DNA of 64,000 nucleotides from Desulfobacter sp. (lineage in GTDB: Bacteria; Desulfobacterota; Desulfobacteria; Desulfobacterales; Desulfobacteraceae), in contig CP054837.1 in the NCBI GenBank assembly GCA_028768525.1, forward strand, positions 5,142,001-5,206,000, read 5' to 3'. The stretch's first letter is position 1. Each line of letters opens with the position of its first letter. Below the pieces are notes generated by a model. The model searched no databases. It was given only the letters and a program-made list of their open reading frames with translations, and was not told where the DNA came from. This document shows positions 9,048 to 18,607 of the stretch, in pieces. The position numbers were made by a program, and so were the translations under genes.

Positions 9048-9106
9048 CCCGGAGGATATTTAGTCCTCCGGGTCTGCTTTTTATGGGAAAAGGGTCATTT
9101 TCAGGC
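9048..9106 (+). repeat. Hairpin repeat, copy 2 (terminator-like)
   Basis: Second copy of the element at 7466-7525: CCCGGAGGATA hairpin, TCTGCTTTTT, and a tail ending TTTTCAGGC. The two copies bracket the tRNA-Leu fragment and the lipoprotein gene. No gene is seen between the tRNA fragment and 9139. Confidence 0.6.
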
Positions 9107-9138
9107 ACAATCTGGGCACACCCTCAACATCCGGTTTT

Positions 9139-9492
9139 TTATCCAACCCTCGTTCCATTCGGTACGGGTTTCTCGGGCACAGACAGCGCGGGTAAAATTC
9201 CATCTGCATAACCAATGTCGAATAGCATTCCTTCAGAAAGTTCTCCCATCATTTTTCTGGGCTCCAGGTTCACCACGAATAATGCCTGGATGCCTTCTAT
9301 TTCTTTTGGTTTTTCCCGCTCCTGTTTGATCCCGGCCAGTATGTTCCTTTTGTGATCTCCGAAATCCACAATCAGCCGGACAAGCTTATCGGATTTTTCT
9401 ACATCCTCGACACGTTCAATTGTTCCTACCCGGATATCAATCTTGTCAAATTCTTTGGAGGTGATGGTTTCTTTAATCGGAGCTATTTTCAT
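9139..9492 (-). CDS. tRNA-binding domain protein (CsaA/MetRS C-terminal type)
   Basis: 117-residue stand-alone OB-fold tRNA-binding protein. FDKIDIRVGTIERVE at the start, RNILAGIK in the middle and ALFVVNLEPRKMMGELSEGM toward the end are the conserved strands of the EMAP/Trbp111/MetRS-beta family, which binds tRNA structure. Some homologues are called CsaA. It overlaps the preceding ribbon-helix-helix gene by 20 bp and so forms a two-gene unit next to the integration scar. Its role there (general tRNA binding or element-specific) cannot be told from sequence. Confidence 0.85.
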   Translation of the reverse strand: MKIAPIKETITSKEFDKIDIRVGTIERVEDVEKSDKLVRLIVDFGDHKRNILAGIKQEREKPKEIEGIQALFVVNLEPRKMMGELSEGMLFDIGYADGILPALSVPEKPVPNGTRVG

Positions 9493-9658
9493 TTCTGTTC
9501 CTCAAAAAATGATCCACTGCCTCAATCAATATCCCGGCGACCGTAGTGTCGCTTTCCTGTGCATAACGTTCAATCCTTTCCGCGAGCTGACAAGGGACTT
9601 GGACAGTAAGGCTCTGGGTTGGGTCTGAGCACTCATTTGGTACGGTTTTATCGCTCAT
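9473..9658 (-). CDS. Ribbon-helix-helix (CopG-like) DNA-binding protein
   Basis: 61 residues with an LTVQVPCQLAERIERYAQES strand-helix start and a second helix TVAGILIEAVDHFLRN, the layout of short ribbon-helix-helix repressors. It is followed with a 20-bp overlap by the tRNA-binding protein gene. A 15-bp palindrome lies about 100 bp upstream and could be its operator. It resembles an antitoxin-type regulator, but no toxin partner is recognised. Confidence 0.7.
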   Translation of the reverse strand: MSDKTVPNECSDPTQSLTVQVPCQLAERIERYAQESDTTVAGILIEAVDHFLRNRNENSSD

Positions 9659-9755
9659 CTCGTTCCTTTCATCAAGATCTTAGCCTATAATTTTGCCACG
9701 GCTGCAGCAGGAAAGCAAAAATAAAAAGTGCGTGTGACAAGGTGCCTGTGATCCG

Positions 9756-9770
9756 TTACAGGGTCTGTAA
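9756..9770 (-). promoter_or_regulatory. Palindrome upstream of the ribbon-helix-helix gene
   Basis: TTACAG GGT CTGTAA is a perfect inverted repeat with a 3-bp centre, located 98 bp before the regulator start. Overlapping half-sites (CCTGTGATCC, GTTACAGG) lie beside it. Operator role is inferred. Confidence 0.35.
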
Positions 9771-10175
9771 TGGTTGTAATCGGATCTTGTCACGATTCTG
9801 TGAATCGGAAGATCCAATATATTAATTATTCTATTATATCAATAGTTTTGACTTAACAATCGAGCCGGGAGGACAAATAACGAAGTGCCAATGTGGGGAA
9901 AGTTTTTTGGGTCCTTTTTTAATGGTGGTAAAAGTCTTAAATTCTGTTTGTATCCTTGAGAAAGTAGAGTATAGCCTGGAGTTCTGACATGGATAATAAT
10001 CTTTGACTCTCAGATTTGAGCTTTTGGGCGCTAAAAAAAAGTCATGGCTATTAATAATAGTCTGGACCACGAGTTCCGGATTCAGGTTATTTTAAATTTT
10101 GACATAGCTTTCTGTTAAAAAATTGGGACGAAATATATACGACCTAAATTCCAGTCTGATGGGTGTGGAGGATTT
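9771..10175 (-). other. Intergenic region without a supported gene
   Basis: About 400 bp of AT-rich sequence between the regulator and the defence operon. A 78-codon open frame (9834-10070, minus) has no ribosome site or recognisable motif and is not called. It is probably decayed sequence; the operon's transcript likely ends here. Confidence 0.4.
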
Positions 10176-12815
10176 TCATTGAACCTCTTTCTTCAGTGCG
10201 TCGTCCAGCTCTTCCAGTGCGGTGACTATTAGATTGACGATTGTCTGTTCAAATTCTGGCAAATCGGTTTCATCGTGGGTGCCTTTATTTAAATATGTCC
10301 ACGGTGGTTGTTTTGCATCAGTGCCGAGTACAGTAGACAGTGAGCTAATTACTTTATCCTTGTTGGGAATATCTGCTTTTGATTTTCTGAACTTCGCTTT
10401 CAGGTTATCAGCAAGGTACCTTAGGTCCCATGGTTGATTTGGAGATCTTCTTGCAACGCTAATCGGTTTATCTAATTTGTCACAATATTTCCCATAGTGA
10501 TACCAGGCAACTTGAGTTAAATTTTCTAAAGCTCGACGTGCCGACATGAGTGAATCGCGATATTCACTGCTATCATAGAGTTTCCGGGCGGCCAGGACAT
10601 AATTCTTTGGGCGACTAAGAGAATTTACTCGGATATGGCTATCCTGTTTGGCCAAAAATAGGTAGGAGTGAGCTTTCATTGCAGATTCTTTCCCGATAAT
10701 TTGATGAGTACGATTAAAGAACTCTTCGCCGTGTATCGCAATTATTAGCTGCTTCCCCGTGAAGTAATCATCTACAAACAACGTTTCACGGATGGCCTGC
10801 CTATGTTCATCGTCAATGGCATTGACTGGATCATCAAAGATCAGGAGAGGGCTGTTTTCCTTAAGATTCTTTGCAGTAAGTATGGCGAGACCAATGCAAC
10901 GGATGTGTCCTTCGCTTAGAATGTGTAATGCGTCGAAATACTTTTCAGAATCCCTTTTGAACGAAATTTCAAGACGCTGGTTTTTACTCAACGGCAGGCG
11001 AATATTTGCCAGCTTCTCGTGCTCTGTGTCATTCCGGTTAAAAGCGTTGTATAGTTCAACAACCTGTTCGCCCAGATCTGATACTAATTGAGCAGGCAGT
11101 CCGTTTTTGTAAGCATCCAGCTCTTGTACAAAAGCCGCATAGGCAGTTGCTATCACCAGATTCTGAGCTACAAGCGCTTTTTCTGCTTCTGCATCTGCAA
11201 TAAGCTGGGCATTTTCTGTATCAAATTTGTCGATGGCTTCTTCGGCGTTCTTCTTGGTTCCGTTTGCCGTATCTCTGCGCGTTTCCAATTTGACAATTTT
11301 CTCAGCAAATCCACGAAGCCGATTCAGTTCGGCCTGTTTTTCGACACGTTCCTTTTCAGTCTTATCAATCTCCTTGTCGTCGTCTTCGAGCTGTTTGACC
11401 TGTTTCTCAAGATGCTTATGCGGGGTTATGCCCTCATCAAAATTTTGAAGCAGTGATTTCCACCAATTAATGGTTGCCGCTTTTTCATTGACAATTTGAA
11501 CAGCTATCAGCGGGTTGTTTTCTTGGTTACGAGAACAGCAAATGTTTATCAGTGCCGATAATTTGTTCAATAATGTTGCAATATCATCCAGCAGGGTCTT
11601 CACCGCTTCCTGTAATTGACCCAGATGTTCTAATTTTTTTAATTCAGTTTCAGCATGAACGAAAGGATTTCTTTTCACTTGGGTAAGCGGTGTCTGGCAG
11701 GCCGGACATTGGTCTGTACTGCTTTCCTGGACCCTTGCTACAGCCTCGTAAAGCTGTTTGAATGAAACCTCCTGGCTGGCCTTTGACAGCTCATCCTGTT
11801 TTGCTTCAAGTTCGTTGACATTGGTTTCGATTGACTGCGTTAACTCTTCAAGGTTGGCGGCAGTTACATTATTTTTTTGCGGGAGCTGTTTTTGCAGTTC
11901 CTCCTCAAGTTGCTTGGTCAGACCAGCCTTATCTTCGGTTCCATTGAGCTCTGCGACCATGTCCGAGAATGCGCAGTCTTCCCGATATTCTCGTGCCAGT
12001 TCCTTCTCTTCTTTTTCAATATTTTGGATTTCTTCAGGAATAGTGGCCTTCAGTTGCTGTTGATAGCCAGCAAGTACTTCCCGCTTTTTCGCCAGTTCTT
12101 TGGCTTTAACACCTTCAAGATCGATATATCTGGCGTCCATCGTATCCGTAAAGTTTCGGACAAACTCGGTGAAGGCATCAAGGCCAAACAAGGTGGAGAT
12201 CAACTCGGTTTGTTTGGCCGGAGCCTGGGCGGCAATACGGGAGAAACTATCAATGCGGTTTTTCTCTATAAAACAAAAGCGGTATAGAGCCTCGTTTGCC
12301 GAAATTGCGATGTCCTTCCCGTGACTGTCGAGTCCTACAAGAGCTGGCGGTTTAAAGCTGCTTGTGTGGGCATTTTTTAAATAGTCATGCTGATTGCGGA
12401 ATCTTTTATTTTCAGCTTCAGCTACATTGCCCAACAGGCCAAATTCCAATGCTTCACAAAAACTGGACTTGCCCGTTCCATTAGGCCCATAAATCAGTAC
12501 CAGCTGACTTGCTAAGTCAAAATCCTCCTGTTTGGCAAACCCACGGAATGGACCAACCGAAATGCTTTTCAGTTGCATAAAAGGACAGGTCTGGGTTGTC
12601 GTCTGCTGTGGGGTGGATTGTATATCAGCGTTGATTGTTCCCCAGTTAGCTTTGGCAAGTGACGCGACCTTTTTAATGCGTTGCCCTTGTGAGGTGGATA
12701 ACGGAATTAATGTATCCAAATGATTCAGCACAAGGTTGGCTATTTTACGCACCTCAGCGGAAACGCCTTCTCCTGTGAGTGTTTTCAAAAAGCGAAGATA
12801 TTCGGACCGAATCAT
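10176..12815 (-). CDS. Rad50/SMC-like AAA ATPase of the defence operon
   Basis: 879 residues. Walker A GPNGTGKSS lies near 110-118, a long coiled coil is broken by a zinc-hook-like CPAC near 365, and an ABC signature-like LSEGHIRCIGLAIL is followed by Walker B LLIFDDPVNAID. This is the Rad50/RecN/RloC architecture. Residues before Walker A form a short helical domain. A C-terminal helical part with YLNKGTHDETD resembles HEPN-like or AbiJ-type ends, though no catalytic set is clear. It is the last gene of a five-gene operon, 21 bp after Res. It probably senses DNA ends or intruding DNA and may control or supply an effector. Confidence 0.85.
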   Translation of the reverse strand: MIRSEYLRFLKTLTGEGVSAEVRKIANLVLNHLDTLIPLSTSQGQRIKKVASLAKANWGTINADIQSTPQQTTTQTCPFMQLKSISVGPFRGFAKQEDFDLASQLVLIYGPNGTGKSSFCEALEFGLLGNVAEAENKRFRNQHDYLKNAHTSSFKPPALVGLDSHGKDIAISANEALYRFCFIEKNRIDSFSRIAAQAPAKQTELISTLFGLDAFTEFVRNFTDTMDARYIDLEGVKAKELAKKREVLAGYQQQLKATIPEEIQNIEKEEKELAREYREDCAFSDMVAELNGTEDKAGLTKQLEEELQKQLPQKNNVTAANLEELTQSIETNVNELEAKQDELSKASQEVSFKQLYEAVARVQESSTDQCPACQTPLTQVKRNPFVHAETELKKLEHLGQLQEAVKTLLDDIATLLNKLSALINICCSRNQENNPLIAVQIVNEKAATINWWKSLLQNFDEGITPHKHLEKQVKQLEDDDKEIDKTEKERVEKQAELNRLRGFAEKIVKLETRRDTANGTKKNAEEAIDKFDTENAQLIADAEAEKALVAQNLVIATAYAAFVQELDAYKNGLPAQLVSDLGEQVVELYNAFNRNDTEHEKLANIRLPLSKNQRLEISFKRDSEKYFDALHILSEGHIRCIGLAILTAKNLKENSPLLIFDDPVNAIDDEHRQAIRETLFVDDYFTGKQLIIAIHGEEFFNRTHQIIGKESAMKAHSYLFLAKQDSHIRVNSLSRPKNYVLAARKLYDSSEYRDSLMSARRALENLTQVAWYHYGKYCDKLDKPISVARRSPNQPWDLRYLADNLKAKFRKSKADIPNKDKVISSLSTVLGTDAKQPPWTYLNKGTHDETDLPEFEQTIVNLIVTALEELDDALKKEVQ

Positions 12816-12836
12816 CAGCTATCCCCTCCCTTTAGA

Positions 12837-15800
12837 TTAAACGTACTTCCCTGAAAAATCTTCAAATGCGTTGGTGACGGTGAATTCAACCTCTTTACCC
12901 AGAGCCTTGAAATGCTCCTTCCCGCATGCGATCTTGGCTTTTTCAGTTGGGCGTAGCGCATCGGTGAATAAGGTGCTTTTGGTTTCAACAACAAAGTAGA
13001 GCTTCTCTTTGCCATCCAATTCAATCAGCACAGCCCAGTCTGGATTATAGGTGCCCAGCGGGGTGTCGATTTTGAACCAACTCGGGAGTTTGGCGTACAG
13101 TTTAATGTCACCACTTCCTTCAAAAGCATTAGCAAATTCCAGCTCGATATCGGAATCGTACACCACATGGTCAAAGACCGATTTCTGACTTTCAACCATG
13201 TTCTTCTGAAGGTAGCCAAACAACTCGTTGTCACTGAACAGTTCCTGAGCGTAAAAATGGTCATCACCGATCTTGTGATACTTAATCCCGTCAACCACAA
13301 AGAGGCGCATCTGATGCTGGATAATTTTTGACACCTGCTCGATGAATTTCTGAGGGTTGTTCTTAAATGACTCCAGTCGCCCACTGTTGTTGAGGATTTT
13401 AACGATCGTTCGGCGCGTCAGGTTGGTTTCATTCTGTAGATAGGTGATCAGATCCGGGAGTTCAAAGGATTTTGAGTCATATACACTTGCGACACCGGGA
13501 TCATCTTCGACATGAACGCCACCACGATCAATATCGACTTTTGATTTGCGATAAATAAACCTGGCTTTGCCTACCTGAAGATTGGCTTTGATCTCTTCCG
13601 CACATTTTGCGGCAAGTGCCTCCACGTCAAAATCCACTCTGAAGGTTGTCTTGTATTTTATCCTGTCCCAAAGCTCTTTGAACTCCGGACTTAAAAATAC
13701 CGCTTTATTAAGTGACACCTTTTTCTTGTCGTCACGGTTTTTGATGTTGAGATTGCCGGAAACTTTTTTCAGTACTGCAGCAATTTGCGGGGCGTGCTCT
13801 TTGAATTCCTCTGGCAGTTCCAGCTCGCCGCTTTTCAAGGCTGTTTTCAAGGAGTCTTGAACTTTACCTTTGGTATCAATGTAACCAGTGGTTTTCAAGT
13901 GATCCCACAGCTTCTTGGAGGCTTCGACCCCCAGATATTCATTGTTGTAGTCGTCTATCGGAATAACAATGTTGGCAAACAGGTGCTCTTCAACCACACC
14001 GAATTTAATGCCTTCTTCCTGCTCAATCTCTTTCTGGAGCTGTTCGGCAAACTTCTCATAAGACTCGTTGGCCATGACCGTGAGGGTGTTGACCTCAAAA
14101 CCATGAACCCGCTCACCATCCTGATTGACACATATACGAAGACCACGGCCAATTTCCTGCCGTTTCTTGATAACGGAATTGGTTTCGTTGAGCGTACAGA
14201 TCTGGAAGACATTGGGATTGTCCCAGCCTTCTTTCAGGGCGGAGTGAGAGAAGATGAACTTCAAAGGGCATTCAAAGCTAAGCAACCATTCCTTTGCTTT
14301 CATGATTGTATGATAAGCACTTCCATCTGCAGCTGTAGAAGCTGGCTTATCATCTTTACCCAGTTTTGATTCTTTAAACCTTTGATTGCCTGAAGAATCC
14401 TTCTTGGGATCAATTGCAAAATACCCATCATGTACCCCATTGGCTGCAGTATCCAAATCGGCCCCTTCAAAGAGGGTGATGTATTTTGGTTTGCGGATTG
14501 CCCGGGCATACTCCTCTTCAAACATGAGGGCGAATTTGCCCTTTTGCGGATTGCCGTCCTCGTCGTACCAGCGGTAATTGGCCACCTTGTCGATGAAAAA
14601 CAGGCTGAGAACCTTGATGCCCTGAGGACGCAGGCGCATCTCTTTATCCAGATGCTCCTCAATGGTCTTGCGGATCTGCAGGCGCTTGTATTCATCCGGG
14701 TCAACTTCACCAATAGCCTGACCCAGTTTCAGGATCTCCGGCTTGCTGGTGAAGCTGATGTATTCATTGCCTTTTTCGCAATAGATATCTTCGATGATGT
14801 AGCCATCGTAAATGTCACGGCCGCCACTGTATTTTGCATCCAGCAGATCTGCACCGCTTGAGACCACCACGGCTTTTCGTTTGATGTTGCCGTTCTTCAT
14901 GCGGCAATCGATCTCGATTTTAGCGGTGATCGGGCTCTTTTTATTGTTTACGCTCAAGAGCTTTATATAGGCTTTGTTGTGGCCGTCTTTAACTTCAACT
15001 CCGGCAACTTCAATTTGTTTAACCAGCTTCTGCTCATAGGCATCAACGGAATCTAATTTGTAGAGCATGTGATGCTTGTCGATATGAGTAGCGGAGTAAC
15101 GGAGGGTGCAGAGCGGATTTAGTGAGCGGATAGCCTCTTTACTCTTTGACGTGGTATCCACACTCTGGGGCTCATCCACGATGACAATGGGGTTGGTTTC
15201 CTGAATGTATTCAATGGGCTTGGCGCCGGTCATCCGGTCATGGGAACGGTGGATAATGTTGGCCTTGTTCTCCTTTTCCGGATCAGTGAAGCTTTTTCGG
15301 AAAGCATCGATATTGATTACCATGATCTGGATATCCGGACTGGTGGCAAAGTTCCTTACGTCGGAAAGCTTGCTGGAGTCATAAACGAACGCATCAAAAG
15401 TCACATTTTCATAGAGCTCTTTAAAGTGCTCGGCAGTAATCTCTAAAGACTTGGCAACACCTTCTTTGATGGCGATGGACGGCACCACAATGATGAATTT
15501 GGTGAAGCCGTAGAGCCGGTTCAGTTCAAAGATGGAGCGCAGATAGACATAGGTCTTTCCGGTTCCGGTCTCCATCTCCACGGTAAAATCCATGGAGTCC
15601 ATTTTCTCGGAAGGGGCCAGCCCGTTCTGCAGCTGTATCTTGCGAATGTTTTTGTGGATGTCCTCGGGGAGCAACTTTAAGCGGTTTCCAATACCCAGAT
15701 TGTTTTCCATGCCGGGAATGACCTGCTGGGTTGTGTACTGCAAAGGAGCCACAGTAAAATTGGTCTGGCAGATTTCCTGCCCTTCAAACACCCCGGCGAC

Positions 15801-15854
15801 GGATTCTATGGCCTGCTTCTGGAAGTCCAGATTCGGATCAAATTGTATCTTCAT
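12837..15854 (-). CDS. Type III-like restriction subunit Res (helicase-nuclease)
   Basis: 1005 residues. An SF2 helicase core has Walker A METGTGKTYVY near 94-104, VIVDEPQSV (DExx box) near 225 and HSALKEGWDNPNVFQIC plus QEIGRGLRI as C-terminal helicase motifs. The C terminus holds a PD-(D/E)xK nuclease (NPDWAVLIE followed by VVETKS). This is the order of type III Res proteins: ATP-dependent translocation followed by cleavage when two unmethylated sites are met. It starts 1 bp after the Mod stop, so expression is coupled. Key motifs appear intact. Confidence 0.9.
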   Translation of the reverse strand: MKIQFDPNLDFQKQAIESVAGVFEGQEICQTNFTVAPLQYTTQQVIPGMENNLGIGNRLKLLPEDIHKNIRKIQLQNGLAPSEKMDSMDFTVEMETGTGKTYVYLRSIFELNRLYGFTKFIIVVPSIAIKEGVAKSLEITAEHFKELYENVTFDAFVYDSSKLSDVRNFATSPDIQIMVINIDAFRKSFTDPEKENKANIIHRSHDRMTGAKPIEYIQETNPIVIVDEPQSVDTTSKSKEAIRSLNPLCTLRYSATHIDKHHMLYKLDSVDAYEQKLVKQIEVAGVEVKDGHNKAYIKLLSVNNKKSPITAKIEIDCRMKNGNIKRKAVVVSSGADLLDAKYSGGRDIYDGYIIEDIYCEKGNEYISFTSKPEILKLGQAIGEVDPDEYKRLQIRKTIEEHLDKEMRLRPQGIKVLSLFFIDKVANYRWYDEDGNPQKGKFALMFEEEYARAIRKPKYITLFEGADLDTAANGVHDGYFAIDPKKDSSGNQRFKESKLGKDDKPASTAADGSAYHTIMKAKEWLLSFECPLKFIFSHSALKEGWDNPNVFQICTLNETNSVIKKRQEIGRGLRICVNQDGERVHGFEVNTLTVMANESYEKFAEQLQKEIEQEEGIKFGVVEEHLFANIVIPIDDYNNEYLGVEASKKLWDHLKTTGYIDTKGKVQDSLKTALKSGELELPEEFKEHAPQIAAVLKKVSGNLNIKNRDDKKKVSLNKAVFLSPEFKELWDRIKYKTTFRVDFDVEALAAKCAEEIKANLQVGKARFIYRKSKVDIDRGGVHVEDDPGVASVYDSKSFELPDLITYLQNETNLTRRTIVKILNNSGRLESFKNNPQKFIEQVSKIIQHQMRLFVVDGIKYHKIGDDHFYAQELFSDNELFGYLQKNMVESQKSVFDHVVYDSDIELEFANAFEGSGDIKLYAKLPSWFKIDTPLGTYNPDWAVLIELDGKEKLYFVVETKSTLFTDALRPTEKAKIACGKEHFKALGKEVEFTVTNAFEDFSGKYV

Positions 15855-15855
15855 C

Positions 15856-17838
15856 TTACAAGCTCCTTACATCAACAATGCCAGCCTGTTTGAGAATCTG
15901 AACCGCATTGGTTTTAACCACATCATCTTTGAACCCGGAGTCTTTGAATACCACACGCATGATTTCCGGATTGAGTTCATCCTTCAGCTTCGCAATGCCT
16001 TCGACCACCTCAAGCGAGATGGCATCCGATAGACAGATGATCAGCGCTCCCATACCGATATCGAACACCTTTTGACCGGCGATGTTGTGTTCCGTGATGG
16101 GCAGCGTCAGATCGAGGCCATACTTGAGCAGGATCTCGTAAAGGACATCTTCCTCACGGCGTTCGATTTTGATATTGGAAATAAAGTCTTCGAGGGTGCG
16201 CTCCGTCATATCAAAGTCCACTTCCCAAGGCTTGATATTAGTGGAGTCGAGTTTGAACACCTTGAAGCCAAGGTCACCATCATATTCAGGATTTTCTTCT
16301 TTGATCTTGGCAGCAGACCGGCGGATGCGTTCTTTGCTTATTTCCGCAATAGTTTTATAGCCAGCCTTAAAGGCTTCGGTGCCCTTATCACAAGCCTCTG
16401 GAAGTTGGACCATGATAAATTGTCTGACTCCAGCACCTTCAGCATTTAGTTGCATAACTGCATCTGCTGTAGTGGCAGAGCCCGCAAAAAAATCGAGAAT
16501 CAATCCATTTTGACCATTGCCATATGATGACAGCAACACTTTCAGCAGACTCGTGGATTTAGGGTAGGAGAAGTAGCTCTTGCCAGAAAATAGTCGCTCG
16601 ACTTCCATTCCCCCATCACTTTTTGTTGATAAAATAGACCTCAAGAGAAAGGTGTTGACCTCATCTAAATATGTGACTGAGCTGGGCTGCTGATCATCTT
16701 TTGCCGAAAACCAGATCTTTCCACACATGAAGCTGCCATCAGGAAGTTCAGTTACTTCAGTGTAATTGCCATCTACTCTTTTAGCTGCTTCGTTAAAAGT
16801 ATCTTCTTTCCAGCGCCAGCCGCGATCAGGAATTTTAACTGGCTGTCCAGTTTTAGGGTGCTTTACTTCGTAGTCAGGACCAAATGTATTCGCATTTGGC
16901 CAGCTCATATTGATCTTCCCCCACAAACGATACTCATGGTCAAAAGAATTGTATAAAGTAATCCCTCTGTCGTATGCATTCTTCTTGTAAAGCTTCTTTA
17001 TTTCTTCTTCGGCCTCCAGGATCGGGGTTCCATTTTTTTTAAGCTTTTCAACTAACTCATAAATATCATCCAAGCCATCTTTGCGCATGGTGAATTCGGG
17101 TTTGAGCGATGTATCTTTGGCATAAAGCAAAACATATTCATGGATATTACCCACACCCTTATCATTCTTTGGTATTCGTTTGTTCCATGTTATGTTTTCA
17201 ACAAAATTCTCTTCGCCAAAAATCTCGTCGCACATTTTTTTAAGATTCGTGATTTCCTCATCTGCGCTAATGAAAATTACCCCATCATCCTTCAGCAGGT
17301 TCCGGGCGAGCTTCAGACGTGGATACATCATATTCAGCCAGTCGGTATGATAGCGCCCACTGGTTTCGGGATTGTTGGAGAGGTTACGGCCTTCACCATC
17401 CACCTGACCGGTGATCTCTTTATAGTTTTTGATGTTGTCCTTGAAGTTATCCTTGTACACAAAATCTTTGCCAGTGTTATACGGTGGATCGATATAGATC
17501 ATCTTCACTTTTTTGTGATAGCTCTTCTGCAGGAGCTTGAGCACCTCAAGGTTGTCGCCTTCAATGAAAATGTTCTGGGTAGAATCCCAATCCACCGACT
17601 CTTCCTTGCACGGGCGCAGGGTGCCGGTGCTGGGTGTCTGGGCGATCATCCGGGCTTTGCTCTTGCCGTTCCATGTAAAGCTGTAGCGTTCATCGCGGTC
17701 GTCTACAAATGTGCCGAGCACTTCCTTCAGCGCCTCAAAGTCGACCTTGCCCTCCGTGAAGGCTTCCGGAAACAGCTCCTTCAGCTTACCAACATTTTCG
17801 GCTACGATGTCCATTGTTTTACCATCCATTTTTTCCAT
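15856..17838 (-). CDS. Type III-like DNA methyltransferase Mod
   Basis: Site-specific N6-adenine-type methyltransferase of the beta order: DPPYNTGKDF near 117 comes first and the SAM-binding LDFFAGSATTADAV near 465 follows. The variable region between them (about 200-440) should be the target-recognition domain. I chose the ATG at 17838 (MEKMDGKTMD), preceded by AGAGAGG at proper spacing; the frame stays open to 17892 but that would overlap the DUF4391 gene. Together with Res it makes a type III-like restriction pair in which Mod sets specificity and protects self DNA. Confidence 0.9.
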   Translation of the reverse strand: MEKMDGKTMDIVAENVGKLKELFPEAFTEGKVDFEALKEVLGTFVDDRDERYSFTWNGKSKARMIAQTPSTGTLRPCKEESVDWDSTQNIFIEGDNLEVLKLLQKSYHKKVKMIYIDPPYNTGKDFVYKDNFKDNIKNYKEITGQVDGEGRNLSNNPETSGRYHTDWLNMMYPRLKLARNLLKDDGVIFISADEEITNLKKMCDEIFGEENFVENITWNKRIPKNDKGVGNIHEYVLLYAKDTSLKPEFTMRKDGLDDIYELVEKLKKNGTPILEAEEEIKKLYKKNAYDRGITLYNSFDHEYRLWGKINMSWPNANTFGPDYEVKHPKTGQPVKIPDRGWRWKEDTFNEAAKRVDGNYTEVTELPDGSFMCGKIWFSAKDDQQPSSVTYLDEVNTFLLRSILSTKSDGGMEVERLFSGKSYFSYPKSTSLLKVLLSSYGNGQNGLILDFFAGSATTADAVMQLNAEGAGVRQFIMVQLPEACDKGTEAFKAGYKTIAEISKERIRRSAAKIKEENPEYDGDLGFKVFKLDSTNIKPWEVDFDMTERTLEDFISNIKIERREEDVLYEILLKYGLDLTLPITEHNIAGQKVFDIGMGALIICLSDAISLEVVEGIAKLKDELNPEIMRVVFKDSGFKDDVVKTNAVQILKQAGIVDVRSL

Positions 17839-17854
17839 GATTAAACCTCTCTTA

Positions 17855-18607
17855 TTACAGGCTCGCAGCCAGTTGCTTGAGCTCTTGTTCAAATTTCTTG
17901 ATTTGTGTATTTAGCTCAACCTGCCGGTTAAAAGCCGCTTTCTTCAGCTGCCCGCGCAGATCCGATATTCTTGATTCAATTTCCCGGCACCTTGTCAACC
18001 GTTCCAGCCGGTCGACCGCTTTGCCAATGGTAAAGGTTCCGGACAACACCGAGCATTCGTATCCCGTGAAGCGATCCGTCCAGGCGCTGTATAAAGAGCC
18101 GTAGGTTTGAAGCGGCATACTGCCCCATGCAAGTGATGCGACAAAGGCAGATTCTTGATCGTTCAATGTCTCACTGTTTATCCAGCCGGTGGTATAGAAA
18201 CGCTCGGCAACAAAAGCTCCATGTTCTGCCTGACTAAACCGCTTGGGAGCGATGCTCAGGGCTATATCTCCGCTTTCGGTATAGAAGCCCAGCATCAATG
18301 GATACGGGATGACCCGGTGGATAATTTCTGCGATTCGTTTGTGGCCTTTCTGAGAATTCATTTCGACCTGCAAAACCGCCACCTCAAGGTATTCCCGCTC
18401 ATTGTCTCTGTAAGGAAGAACCGGGCAGGTTGAGGGCTTCAGGGTGTATTCCCAATACACGTTCTTCACGTTTTCCCGAAACAGCTTTTTATCGCTGGCG
18501 ACAAGTTCACCACTTTCAAGGAACTGCTTTTTAGGAACCCGTTTGCCCAGGAGAGCCGCCTCCGGAAAGGAGATGGCATTCCAGATAGTTTCAATGGCCT
18601 TATTCAT
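17855..18607 (-). CDS. DUF4391 domain protein
   Basis: About 250 residues, beginning MNKAIETIWNAISFPEAALL at the ATG that follows a GAGGAGG ribosome site and overlaps the helicase stop by a few bases. The C terminus is a coiled coil. DUF4391 proteins are typically found between a PLD/SNF2-type helicase and a DNA methyltransferase in defence islands; their biochemical role is unknown. This placement is exactly that. A bridging or regulatory subunit is a guess. Confidence 0.75.
   Translation of the reverse strand: MNKAIETIWNAISFPEAALLGKRVPKKQFLESGELVASDKKLFRENVKNVYWEYTLKPSTCPVLPYRDNEREYLEVAVLQVEMNSQKGHKRIAEIIHRVIPYPLMLGFYTESGDIALSIAPKRFSQAEHGAFVAERFYTTGWINSETLNDQESAFVASLAWGSMPLQTYGSLYSAWTDRFTGYECSVLSGTFTIGKAVDRLERLTRCREIESRISDLRGQLKKAAFNRQVELNTQIKKFEQELKQLAASL

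Noticed and set aside
7466..9106. CRISPR-like reading of the repeated hairpins
   Set aside because: Only two copies 1.5 kb apart, no regular spacing and no cas genes in the window.
9834..10070. 78-codon minus-strand frame
   Set aside because: No ribosome site, no recognisable motif, low-complexity AT-rich surroundings.
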